Positions 43,395-51,611 of a stretch of DNA of 64,000 bases are shown here, piece by piece; position 1 is the stretch's first letter, and each line of letters starts with the position of its first letter. The stretch lies in NCBI GenBank assembly GCA_014584465.1, contig JACTMU010000109.1:37805-101804 (forward strand), in the 5' to 3' direction. This DNA comes from Pseudomonadota bacterium (GTDB taxonomy: Bacteria > Bdellovibrionota > Bdellovibrionia > Bdellovibrionales > JACTMU01). Position numbers and translations under genes: made by a program. The notes beneath the pieces were generated by a model, which was given only the letters and a program-made list of their open reading frames with translations, did not search any database and was not told where the DNA came from.

Positions 43395-43502
43395 AAATAA
43401 CACGCAGTAGCATACGATCAAGACCATTGTCAAAGGTGACACTGCTTAACAGTCGGTGCGAAGCGTAGACTTTGGCCGCAAAGGGGTCTGGGTCCCCACC
43501 GG

Positions 43503-43521
43503 GTGGCTCAAGTTGAGCCAC
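43503..43521. promoter_or_regulatory. 19-nt palindrome between divergent genes
   Basis: GTGGCTCAA-G-TTGAGCCAC: nine perfectly paired bases around one central base, in the 200-base region between the histidine kinase and the MotB-like gene. The absence of a loop favours a protein-binding site over an RNA hairpin. Confidence 0.45.
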
Positions 43522-43594
43522 AACTTCGCCGTAAATAGATGATGAGTGAGGAATCGACAGGAGTTCATCACCCCAACAAGGATAGGTTACCCAT

Positions 43595-44512
43595 ATGCAT
43601 GAAGGCACCCAAGATCTACCTAGTGAAGCATCTCAAAATTCAAAAGATGGTGAACTCACCTTCAAAGATTCAGTCAACATCACCTCCTACGCAGTCGTAT
43701 TGGTTGTGGTTTCGTGGTTCATGGGTTTTTACTGGGCTAAAGAACATCCCGACAAGTTCACCTTGATCTCTCTTCAGCGATGGTTGAAGGGTGCACCTCA
43801 GAAGAGTCACTCTCAAGCCTCAACCACTGCCGACGCTCCATCGATGCAGATGGAGTTTCATGAGGTCACAACCAATGAGATCCACACAGATCAGACTCTC
43901 AAAGAGGTCGTGGAAAAACACCGAGACCCACGAGAAAAGACAAGCTCAATTCAAGTCTCCAATACCGCAAATACTGCAAATACTGCAAATAACGAAAATA
44001 CTGCAAATATTGCAAACACCACAAACATGATCAAATCAAATGAACTCCCTTACGAACAGCTCACTCTTGAAAAAGCTCTGGACGCAAAGTTTTTCAAGAA
44101 GATTTTGCCAAGATACCTCAAGGTCAACGATGAGATCGTGCGAATTTCCATTGAGGTGCGCGACATCTTTCCGCCAGGAAGAGCCATGATTCAAAAAGAG
44201 TACCAAGCAGATCTGAATCGGCTGGTGGAAACCGTTGTAGCCAAAAGTGGTGAGGGATACATCGATGTGGAAAGTTACACCGACCTTACACCGGTCATTA
44301 AGAATAAGAAGTTCTTTCCCACCAACTGGGAGTTGAGCAGCGCTCGGGCTGCAACACTTCTACGTCTCTTTGTCGATCGCGGATTTCCAAAAGAAAAGAT
44401 ACGCCTTATTGGATATGGCCCCACGCAACGAGGAGATGTCGCTCGTTCTTTGGCCTCCACCAATCCCTCGGACCGTCGCATTGAGCTCGTGCTCAAGTCA
44501 AAAGGGTTTTAG
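43595..44512 (+). CDS. Inner-membrane-anchored OmpA/MotB-like peptidoglycan-binding protein
   Basis: 305 residues: short cytoplasmic start, one TM (ITSYAVVLVVVSWFMGFYWA, 29-48), a long variable linker that includes an Asn-Thr-Ala repeat, and an OmpA-type domain at about 165-303. The latter has IFPPGRAMI, VESYTDLTPV, NWELSSARAATLL and the final NPSDRRIELVLK. NWELSSARA with TDxxP is typical of MotB and PomB, but the TM lacks the proton-binding Asp, so it is not a stator. It probably anchors something to the cell wall. Overlaps the convergent dsbD end by 15 bases. Confidence 0.8.
   Translation: MHEGTQDLPSEASQNSKDGELTFKDSVNITSYAVVLVVVSWFMGFYWAKEHPDKFTLISLQRWLKGAPQKSHSQASTTADAPSMQMEFHEVTTNEIHTDQTLKEVVEKHRDPREKTSSIQVSNTANTANTANNENTANIANTTNMIKSNELPYEQLTLEKALDAKFFKKILPRYLKVNDEIVRISIEVRDIFPPGRAMIQKEYQADLNRLVETVVAKSGEGYIDVESYTDLTPVIKNKKFFPTNWELSSARAATLLRLFVDRGFPKEKIRLIGYGPTQRGDVARSLASTNPSDRRIELVLKSKGF
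43961..44026 (+). repeat. 9-base coding repeat (Asn-Thr-Ala) in the linker
   Basis: About seven units of AATACTGCA-type sequence encode repeated Asn-Thr-Ala with minor changes. The length is a multiple of three, so copy-number change would only shorten or lengthen the linker of the MotB-like protein. Confidence 0.75.
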
Positions 44513-46402
44513 CCCAGATTTGGACTCCAGTCCATCGAGGCGCTTTAAAAATTCAGCGGCACTCTCAAAGCCTGTCAGAGTCAGCTCCTTTCGCAGCTCT
44601 CCAGAAGAATCAAAAAAGAGAATTGTGGGCAGCCCCACAACTGAAAACCGCTGCTGCAGTACTGTGATCTCCTCACTTTCGTGAGTTGCATCGACTCGTA
44701 AAAGAACAAAGTTCTCGGTCCGTTGAACGACCTCGGGATGGCTAAATGTGTAGGCCTCAAGTTCTAAACAAGCCGCACACCAATCGGCCCTAAAATCAAT
44801 GATGACGCTTTGATGATTTTGACGAGCTCTCTCAAGGAGCTCATCTGAAAAGGCTTTCCAGCTTTCACTATGTTGAGTCCTCTGCGAGTTGTCCCAAAAG
44901 AGATCAAAGGGATCCTCTCTTAGACTTAGAACCGAGAGCCCAATCCCAGTGAAGAAGAGTAGGATCAACAGAGACTGAAGGAGACGATGCCTGAGGGCCT
45001 TGAGCTCACCCTCTTTGGAAGTTCGAAAGGCCCCAAAAAAGACTGATACAAAGAGCAGTGTCGCTGCACACAGCAAGGCAAAAAGATGATCACTGATCAA
45101 GGGACGCACAAAGTAGAGGGCGACCACAAGCATGGAGGTGCCGAAGATGAAGTTTACAAATCGCATCCATGGTCCTGCTTTAGGAATCTTGGAGGTCAAG
45201 GAGCTGAAGGTTCCAAGTGCAATGAACGGAAGCCCCAGCCCCATGGCAAAGACAAAGAGGAAGAGAAAACCCTCATAGGAATTTTTTGTTTGCCCCACAT
45301 AGGTGAGTATAGAGACAAGAACCGGACCTACACAGGGACCCGCCACAACACCAGCAATGAGCCCTGCACCATAGGCGCCTAGAAAGCCTGCACCCGTTGA
45401 ACCTCGTCCCAAGCGATGACGAACCCACTGCGGAGCTTGAATCTCAAAGACTCCGTACATACTGAGACCCATTGCAAAAAAGAGGGCGGCCATTGGAAAG
45501 ACGATCCATTTGGAACTGAGCTGAGAGCCCACAAGAACTCCCGCGTTGGCTGCCAGGAGCCCTAAAAGAGAGTAGGTCGTTGCAATGCCCAGGACATAGA
45601 CAAGACTCAGGAAAAATCCCCTCCATTGAGAAGATCGTTGCTGGGAAGATCGTGCTCCTAAAATGGCAAGCGTGATCGGGATCATAGGATAAACACAAGG
45701 GGTCAGAGAGGTGAGAAATCCCGCTACAAACACAAAGAGCAGAGCAAAAAAGAGCCCCTTCTGGATCTGATCTTGCAAGGATTGATCAAGGAGCTCCCCT
45801 GTGGGCCTAACTTGATTGGAGGGCTCCAATTGATCGATGGGTCCAACCACCAGAGGCGCCTCAAGCTTCAGCGTTTGAGGAAAAAGACAAAACTCTTTCG
45901 TGCAGGCTTGATAGGTGAAAAGAAAGGTGATGACCTCTTCACGCAGAGGGTACTCCTCGGGGATCTCAATCGAACTGGTGAGTATGGCTCTCTTCTCGAT
46001 CCCACGTTTCATTTTCTTTGTAACTGTGTCGTGAAACTCAACCAACGGAGTGATGTTCTGGCCCCCCACCTTGATGGGAGGATCCGAAAGAACTGCAAGC
46101 TTGAACTTGTCCAAGTAGGCGTGAAAACCCGGCGCCAACTCCATTGAGATCACTACTTCGCCATTTCCACCCGGAGGAATTCGCGAGGGTTTGATCTCGA
46201 CCGTCGCCGTCAACGGATTGGTGTTGAGTGACTCATCTGAACCCAAATCGTGCTGCTGGGCATCGGCTCTCTTCAAACCGCTGCGCACATACGAAGAGCT
46301 CCAATCTGGACCCACGAGCCAAAGGGTCAGACACAACAAGAGCCATCTCACTCCAAGAGCAAGGCTCAATCGACAACCTTGGGCCTTTTCCAATCTCACC
46401 AT
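44498..46402 (-). CDS. dsbD: Thiol:disulfide interchange protein DsbD
   Basis: About 634 residues in DsbD order: signal peptide, N-terminal DsbD-alpha domain with CTKEFCLFPQ, an eight-TM CcdA core with SLTPCVYPMIPI and VAGPCVGPVLVSI (the two redox Cys), and a C-terminal thioredoxin domain with FRADWCAACLELE. It passes reducing power from cytoplasmic thioredoxin to periplasmic proteins. I start it at ATG 46402, after AAGGGT; the open frame reaches 46444. All six functional Cys are present. Confidence 0.93.
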   Translation of the reverse strand: MVRLEKAQGCRLSLALGVRWLLLCLTLWLVGPDWSSSYVRSGLKRADAQQHDLGSDESLNTNPLTATVEIKPSRIPPGGNGEVVISMELAPGFHAYLDKFKLAVLSDPPIKVGGQNITPLVEFHDTVTKKMKRGIEKRAILTSSIEIPEEYPLREEVITFLFTYQACTKEFCLFPQTLKLEAPLVVGPIDQLEPSNQVRPTGELLDQSLQDQIQKGLFFALLFVFVAGFLTSLTPCVYPMIPITLAILGARSSQQRSSQWRGFFLSLVYVLGIATTYSLLGLLAANAGVLVGSQLSSKWIVFPMAALFFAMGLSMYGVFEIQAPQWVRHRLGRGSTGAGFLGAYGAGLIAGVVAGPCVGPVLVSILTYVGQTKNSYEGFLFLFVFAMGLGLPFIALGTFSSLTSKIPKAGPWMRFVNFIFGTSMLVVALYFVRPLISDHLFALLCAATLLFVSVFFGAFRTSKEGELKALRHRLLQSLLILLFFTGIGLSVLSLREDPFDLFWDNSQRTQHSESWKAFSDELLERARQNHQSVIIDFRADWCAACLELEAYTFSHPEVVQRTENFVLLRVDATHESEEITVLQQRFSVVGLPTILFFDSSGELRKELTLTGFESAAEFLKRLDGLESKSGLKPF

Positions 46403-46599
46403 AGACCCTTTTACTACCAGGTGTTTGGGTCCTGTCCAGAACAATGTCGTGGCTTGCGCAAACAGCCATTGGGTTGTGAGATGGAAGTCCAGTTGGATCA
46501 GAAGGATTGGGCTCGACCTATTTTTCTCTGAAATCCCTAAGTTTCATTTTGAGGCAACCGATAAGAAGATCAGTCAATGAGCTTCGAGAGAATTCACGG

Positions 46600-47238
46600 A
46601 TGAGTTTAGTGAGACCACTTTTAAAACGATCCATATCTTTAAGGCGTACCTTTGCGCTGGTGATTCTTTTGGGAGTCTGTGAACCCCTCTTGGCCGAAGA
46701 GTTCCAACATGAAGTTGGTTTAGGCCTTCACTACTATTCGGGGCTGACCGACAAATCACTTGCTCCCAACTTCAGTACAGTTTTGCGATTTGCTGCCGGC
46801 AATGTCCCTCGCTCATTTTACAAGTGGGTGACCAACTTGACGATTCTGAGCGGAGCCAACACCTCAACTTTTGATGATGCTGGAACCTCAATTTCCCTAG
46901 ACTATACCTTGTTGGGTGGTGAATTCAATTTTGGATTTGCGATCGTCCCCATGGCGAGCTATTCAAAGCTTCCGGTTCAACCCTATTTTGGAGTTACAGG
47001 ATCTCTTCAGGTGGCCTCTTTAAAATTTGGTGACACCTCCAGTGCCTCAGCAACTTTTCCAAAAACCGATGCAGGGATGTTTATGGGGTATGCGCTCTTT
47101 GTGGGTGTCGACATTCAGATGTCAAAGTCCTTTGGAATGGGATTCAATGTTGAACAGAGCGCAATCAACGGTCAAGTCGCCGCAGCGACCTTTGGCATGG
47201 GCGGCAATCGCATATTTCTCAACTTCTTCTTTCGCTAA
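46600..47238 (+). CDS. Outer-membrane beta-barrel-like protein, unknown function
   Basis: From ATG 46600 the protein begins with a Sec signal (KRSISLRRTFALVILLGVCE, cleavage after LLA). About 180 mature residues of alternating strands follow (VGLGLHYYSG, LGGEFNFGFAIVP, PYFGVTGSLQVAS, GYALFVGVDIQM), ending in RIFLNFFFR, an aromatic-rich last strand. No family recognised. Divergent from dsbD. The longer frame from 46507 would bury the signal peptide. Confidence 0.65.
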   Translation: MSLVRPLLKRSISLRRTFALVILLGVCEPLLAEEFQHEVGLGLHYYSGLTDKSLAPNFSTVLRFAAGNVPRSFYKWVTNLTILSGANTSTFDDAGTSISLDYTLLGGEFNFGFAIVPMASYSKLPVQPYFGVTGSLQVASLKFGDTSSASATFPKTDAGMFMGYALFVGVDIQMSKSFGMGFNVEQSAINGQVAAATFGMGGNRIFLNFFFR

Positions 47239-47249
47239 CTGGCCAAGCA

Positions 47250-48032
47250 CTAACTCCGCCAGTACTTTACCAGTCGATCCACCATCTCCTCAAACTGGGC
47301 TCGGGCTCGTTTCTTAAGTGAAGGCTTCATGTAGAGAAAGTATCCAATTTGCGCTGCATGTTCGAGTTGAAATGAACCCACCTCTTTCCCCCACACTTGG
47401 CTTTGAGCCTCAATCAGCCCGTCGGAGAGATCATGGATTTCAGGGTTGTGCACATTTCGATATCCAAGAAGATAGGGCCAACTGAGTTCATGCTTCTGAA
47501 GAGCACACATCAGATGGCCATATTGAATTCCCCCAATGTCTGGGCAACTTTCGTTAAATTCTCTAACGGATGGATGAGAAAGATGAGAGATCCAGGATCG
47601 ACGACTTTTAAGATCATATCCCACAATCTTCAGAAGAAGAAAAAGGGAGGTCTGTTTTTTATGAAAATCGTGAACCTGATCTGCAATGTAGCATCCGTGG
47701 TGGGGAGTTCCAATTGTGGTCAGCGTGAAGACTCTCTTTTGCACTTTAGGGATCTGCAGAAATGCGCGAGCAGCCAGTCCTCCCGTAGAGTGGGCTATGA
47801 TATGAAAGCGATCTCCTCGCCGCCAAGCCTCGGACCGAAAGAGATATTGAGCAGCTCGCTCTGCCATCTCCCAGATGTTTCCAACACCCATCTCGTAGAG
47901 TGGATAGAGGATGATCCCCTTCTTTTGCAAAAGATCAAAAAGGGGTTTATGAGCTGGTCCAAAGCGAAGAGGACCCATTCGAAAATCTTCATCACCAAAT
48001 GTATTAAGGCCCCGAAAAAAGAGAACGGTCAT
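47250..48032 (-). CDS. Triacylglycerol-lipase-like alpha/beta hydrolase
   Basis: About 260 residues with the nucleophile elbow HIIAHSTGGLAAR (AHSxGG, lipase class I) and GTPHHG further on, as in LipA and related lipases. SDGLI near the C-terminus is a candidate for the acid residue and EHAAQIG for the catalytic His. No signal peptide, so probably cytoplasmic. Start M at 48032 (MTVLFFRGL) fits the fold better than 48068. Substrate unknown. Confidence 0.8.
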   Translation of the reverse strand: MTVLFFRGLNTFGDEDFRMGPLRFGPAHKPLFDLLQKKGIILYPLYEMGVGNIWEMAERAAQYLFRSEAWRRGDRFHIIAHSTGGLAARAFLQIPKVQKRVFTLTTIGTPHHGCYIADQVHDFHKKQTSLFLLLKIVGYDLKSRRSWISHLSHPSVREFNESCPDIGGIQYGHLMCALQKHELSWPYLLGYRNVHNPEIHDLSDGLIEAQSQVWGKEVGSFQLEHAAQIGYFLYMKPSLKKRARAQFEEMVDRLVKYWRS

Positions 48033-48159
48033 CTCTCTATGTTCTGTTAGGACTGAACAAAAGGCCATTGCCGCCTCTTTCTCCTAGACTTCAGACTGGT
48101 TTTCCTCAGAAAGACTTACACTGTTTAGGTTAAGTACCGAAAGAATAAGGGGAGAATCT

Positions 48160-49020
48160 ATGGGAATTGTAGGGTTTCTAATTGTGATTGGTTGTGTCTT
48201 TGGTGGGTTCATTGCTGCGGGTGGGCACCTTCATGCCATTTGGCAACCTTTCGAATTGATCATCATCGGTGGTGCGGCCTTCGGGGGCTTTGTCATTGGA
48301 AATCCCATGAAGACCGTCAAAATGGCCTTCAAAAAGGGAATTCATGCCATCATCGGAAAGGGGCCCACTCAAAAGGACTATCTAGAGCTTCTTCAAATGA
48401 TGTTCCAACTCTTTCAACTCTTTCGTAGAGATGGTCCGCAAGCTGTGGAAAAACACATTGAAGAGCCTGAAAAGAGTGAGCTCTTTAAGTCCTATCCCAG
48501 CTTTCTGAACAACCACCATGCGGTCGACTTTCTCTGTGACACCCTTAAAATTACGCTCTCTGCAGACTTGAGCCAATATGATGTCGATGATCTTCTTGAA
48601 GGTGACATCAAGGTGGCCCACGAAGAGGAGCATGCGGCTCAACATGCCATCAACGCCATTGCCGAAGGACTGCCAGGACTGGGGATTGTGGCTGCGGTCT
48701 TGGGGGTTGTGCACACCATGAGTCTTCTTGATCAGGGAACGATGGTCATCGGGGGATCGGTTGCGGCCGCTCTGGTTGGAACCTTCATGGGGGTTTTGAT
48801 GTGTTACGGTTTCATTGGGCCGATCGCACTTAAGATGACCAGTGACATTGAGGCCGAGGGTCGCTACCTTCGCGTCATCAAGGCAGGGCTCGTCTCTTTA
48901 CAAAGTGGAGCTCCTCCTCTTGTTTGTGTGGAAACAGCAAGAAGGGTGATCTTTCCTGAAGAACGACCAACTTTCAACGATCTTGACAAGGCAACCAAAG
49001 AGGCCAAAAAAGCCGCCTAA
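48160..49020 (+). CDS. motA: Flagellar motor stator protein MotA
   Basis: 286 residues, four TMs: two at the N-terminus (GIVGFLIVIGCVFGGFIAAG, FELIIIGGAAFGGFVI) and two at about 165-215 (GLPGLGIVAAVLGVVHTM, IGGSVAAALVGTFMGVLMCY). The long cytoplasmic loop interacts with FliG. AEGLPGLGIVAAVLGVVHTM carries the TM3 Pro. SD GGGGAG is well placed. The end is charged. Followed by motB after 48 bases containing a hexanucleotide repeat. Confidence 0.95.
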   Translation: MGIVGFLIVIGCVFGGFIAAGGHLHAIWQPFELIIIGGAAFGGFVIGNPMKTVKMAFKKGIHAIIGKGPTQKDYLELLQMMFQLFQLFRRDGPQAVEKHIEEPEKSELFKSYPSFLNNHHAVDFLCDTLKITLSADLSQYDVDDLLEGDIKVAHEEEHAAQHAINAIAEGLPGLGIVAAVLGVVHTMSLLDQGTMVIGGSVAAALVGTFMGVLMCYGFIGPIALKMTSDIEAEGRYLRVIKAGLVSLQSGAPPLVCVETARRVIFPEERPTFNDLDKATKEAKKAA

Positions 49021-49034
49021 GAGGTAGTCTTAAA

Positions 49035-49064
49035 GGTTTAGGTTTAGGTTTAGGTTTAGGTTTA
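49035..49064 (+). repeat. Five tandem GGTTTA units in the motA-motB gap
   Basis: Five perfect copies of GGTTTA fill most of the 48-base gap and end four bases before the motB ATG, next to the only SD-like GAG. Each unit is six bases, so slippage would change spacing between motA stop, SD and motB start in steps of six. Confidence 0.9.
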
Positions 49065-49068
49065 GAGT

Positions 49069-49947
49069 ATGGCAAGTCGTGAAACACAAATTGTGATTAA
49101 AAAGATCACAGTCGTCAGCGGTGGGGCCCACGGCGGTGCCTGGAAGGTCGCCTTTGCGGACTTTATGACTGCGATGATGGCCTTCTTTTTGGTCATGTGG
49201 CTTACAGCTCAATCTGAAGAGACCAAGAAAAACGTTTCAGACTATTTTTCAACGCCAAGTGTGATTGAGTATAATTTTTCTAACTTTGGTGTTGAGTTGA
49301 CCTTAGAAAAACTCTTTCTCGACCTCGTCAATGAACCCCTTAAATTCTTTCAGAGCATACTGAGCCCGATGGACTCAACCCCGAACATCTTTGACTTTGG
49401 CTCCAAAAAGATTGTGATGGCACATCTTGCCAATGAATTGGGCGACATAGCAAACAATGTGCAGGTCTTTGGCGATACGGTGGAGTTTGAAATTCCGGAT
49501 CACTACCTCTTCCTTCCGGGATCGACCACTCCTGCAGGGCAAAGTGCTGAAGTCATGGAGAAGATCAAGGGCATCATCATGGGGCTTGAAGACTCTGTGG
49601 TTGAGATCAAATCTCAACTCAACTATCACCCCTCCATGGACAAGAGTCCATCCTCACTCAAAACTGTGGCAACGCAGAGACTTGACCTGGTTGAGGCTGA
49701 CATCGAAAAGAGACTTGAAAACCCATCGGTGGATCTCGAAGGGTCCGTCCATATTCTCAAGGCCAAAAGTCCGCCCCCTCGCGCAGGGCCCACAGGCTCT
49801 TTTCACTTCAAAGTGAGACAGAAGGAGATGGGATCGGACGGGAAGAAGACCAAGAAGCTTGACGTCCTCTTTGGCTCTCCTGATCTCAGTGGCAGTGTCT
49901 ATGAGAGCTTCGTCAAACAGATCGTGAATCAGAAAAAGAAAGAGTAA
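49069..49947 (+). CDS. motB: Flagellar motor stator protein MotB
   Basis: 292 residues: basic start, then [20 protein letters not shown] (about 24-43) with the proton-carrying Asp of MotB and FLVMWL. The periplasmic part contains [20 protein letters not shown], equivalent to the start of the OmpA-type domain. The peptidoglycan-binding signature is eroded: TDxxP is replaced by LNYHP and the NxxLSxxRA helix by [10 protein letters not shown]. It pairs with MotA to form the proton-driven stator. Wall anchoring may differ from the standard form. Confidence 0.9.
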   Translation: MASRETQIVIKKITVVSGGAHGGAWKVAFADFMTAMMAFFLVMWLTAQSEETKKNVSDYFSTPSVIEYNFSNFGVELTLEKLFLDLVNEPLKFFQSILSPMDSTPNIFDFGSKKIVMAHLANELGDIANNVQVFGDTVEFEIPDHYLFLPGSTTPAGQSAEVMEKIKGIIMGLEDSVVEIKSQLNYHPSMDKSPSSLKTVATQRLDLVEADIEKRLENPSVDLEGSVHILKAKSPPPRAGPTGSFHFKVRQKEMGSDGKKTKKLDVLFGSPDLSGSVYESFVKQIVNQKKKE

Positions 49948-49960
49948 CGCGTCCAGTTGT

Positions 49961-49989
49961 TTGACAGAAAATCAAGTAAAATCAAATAT
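49961..49989 (+). promoter_or_regulatory. Possible promoter of the zinc-ribbon/threonine-deaminase operon
   Basis: A consensus -35 TTGACA (49961-49966) is followed after 17 bases by the weak -10 AAATAT (49984-49989). A stem of AGGACCAA with TTGGTCTT (about 50012-50047) lies in the leader. Confidence 0.4.
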
Positions 49990-50148
49990 TTACACGCTGC
50001 TCTCGGCTTGCAGGACCAAGGTCTAAGTGCTATTCTGTATTGGTCTTGTGGGAACTCTCCAGCGGCGGGAATCAAGTAGAGGCCATTCATCTCGAAGGTC
50101 TGCATCTTGCGACCCAGCCATTTCAGATGTTGATGATGAGGAGGATGA

Positions 50149-50388
50149 ATGGAGTTGATGATCCATTTTCGCCGCTGTCATGTCTGTGGGCAGATCTCAC
50201 AGATATCGGGGCAGATTGTAGAGCGTTGCACGTCTTGCCAGAAGCCCATGGCACCGTTCTTCTATTTTGATGAGTTGTCGGCAACGGTCTATGAAGACCA
50301 TCAGGCGCGTCCCGAACAGGGGGTGGGAGAAATTCTACCGATATGGGGTTTGACAGCGTTCTGGGATCTCGATACTCAATATGATTGA
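50149..50388 (+). CDS. Small zinc-ribbon protein, unknown function
   Basis: 79 residues with two CxxC knuckles, CHVC (10-13) and CTSC (27-30), 13 residues apart, followed by KPMAPFFYFDE. It resembles rubredoxin-like zinc ribbons in spacing but matches no family I can name. Its stop overlaps the threonine-deaminase start (ATGA), so the two are co-translated. No role is evident. Confidence 0.7.
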   Translation: MELMIHFRRCHVCGQISQISGQIVERCTSCQKPMAPFFYFDELSATVYEDHQARPEQGVGEILPIWGLTAFWDLDTQYD

Positions 50389-51593
50389 TGGTTATTTCAC
50401 TTGATGATGTCCTAAAAGCCCGAAAGATCATTTCTAAAGATGTTCGAAAGACAGAGCTCAGCTTTTCTCGTGGGTGCTCCAAACGTCTTGGAACCGACGT
50501 CTACTTGAAATTTGAAAATGAGCAGCTCACCGGAAGTTTTAAGACGAGGGGAGCTGTCAACAAGCTCCATTCACTGAGTGAAGAGGAGAGGGCACGCGGA
50601 GTCGTTGCCTGTTCTGCTGGCAATCACGCTCAGGGGGTTGCCTTTGCAGCAACCCTGCTCAATGTAAAGTCTCACGTGGTGATGCCTGAAGTCGCATCTG
50701 CTGTTAAAATTGCAGGGACACAAGGGTACGGTGCGGAGGTCATTCTTCATGGAGAGATCTTTGATCAGGCTTACGATCATGCACGTGCTCTTGAAAAGGA
50801 GCATGGTTACACCTTCATTCACCCCTTTGAAGATCCTCTGATCATTGCAGGTCAAGGTACGATTGGACTTGAGATCTTTGAGGATCTTTCGCGTGTGGAC
50901 ATGGTGGTCATTCCTCTGGGCGGTGGTGGACTCATCAGTGGCATTGCCACAGCTCTTAAGAGCCAAAAACCCGATTGCAAGATCATTGGGGTGCAATCCG
51001 AAAAGGCCCATGGAATGTGTGACCTCTTTCATCACAAGAACTCGGTGGAGCCAAAGCTCGGAAACACGATTGCCGATGGCATTGCCATGAAGGTTCCAAG
51101 TCGAAAAATGTATGACGATTACATCAGTCGCCTTGTCGATGAGATTGTCACGGTCAATGATGATCAAATTGCCGAGGCCATTGTCTTTCTCTTGGAACGC
51201 GCCAAATCGGTGGTTGAAGGAGCCGGGGCCATTGGGCTTGCTGCAGCTCTATCTGGAAAGATTCCCTCATTGGGAAAATGTTGCTGTTTCATCTTAAGCG
51301 GTGGGAACATCGACATGAGCATAGTCTCCAAGGTCATCGAAAAGGGAATGGCTCATCGAGGGCGTCTGGTGAAACTTTCGGTGGTCATTGATGATCTTCC
51401 CGGAAATCTCAATCGACTCACGCAGGTCCTAGCAGAAAAGCGGGTCAACATCATTCAAATTGAACATGATCGTATTTCTCAAGGCCTCTTCTTACGCGAA
51501 ACGCGTGTGGATTTTCTACTTGAAACTGTGGGACCTGACCACATCAAGGCGATCCGAGAAGGGATGGTGGCCATTGGCGCTCGGATACTTTAG
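50385..51593 (+). CDS. ilvA: Threonine ammonia-lyase with C-terminal ACT domain
   Basis: 402 residues. The PLP Lys53 is in GSFKTRGA, followed by SAGNHAQG (76-83) and the phosphate-binding loop PLGGGGLISG (about 175). A single ACT domain closes the protein (about 327-402: KLSVVIDDLPGNLNRLTQVL). Length and single ACT match the shorter TdcB/YgeX-like type (about 400) rather than E. coli IlvA (514). It makes 2-oxobutanoate from threonine, for isoleucine synthesis or catabolism. The symbol is tentative between ilvA and tdcB. Confidence 0.9.
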   Translation: MMVISLDDVLKARKIISKDVRKTELSFSRGCSKRLGTDVYLKFENEQLTGSFKTRGAVNKLHSLSEEERARGVVACSAGNHAQGVAFAATLLNVKSHVVMPEVASAVKIAGTQGYGAEVILHGEIFDQAYDHARALEKEHGYTFIHPFEDPLIIAGQGTIGLEIFEDLSRVDMVVIPLGGGGLISGIATALKSQKPDCKIIGVQSEKAHGMCDLFHHKNSVEPKLGNTIADGIAMKVPSRKMYDDYISRLVDEIVTVNDDQIAEAIVFLLERAKSVVEGAGAIGLAAALSGKIPSLGKCCCFILSGGNIDMSIVSKVIEKGMAHRGRLVKLSVVIDDLPGNLNRLTQVLAEKRVNIIQIEHDRISQGLFLRETRVDFLLETVGPDHIKAIREGMVAIGARIL

Positions 51594-51611
51594 GGGCTGG
51601 CACTCCTTACC

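Noticed and set aside
48115-48150. Possible flagellar sigma28 promoter before motA
   Set aside because: TTAAG and ACCGAAAG are present, but spacing and -10 do not fit TAAA-N15-GCCGATAA.
49030-49212. Minus-strand open frame ending in repeated Leu-Asn
   Set aside because: It is the antisense of the GGTTTA repeat and of motB; no start signal.
50005-50148. Leader with a stem before the zinc-ribbon gene, considered as T-box or riboswitch
   Set aside because: No T-box sequence (AGGGUGGNACCGCG) and no terminator/antiterminator pair.
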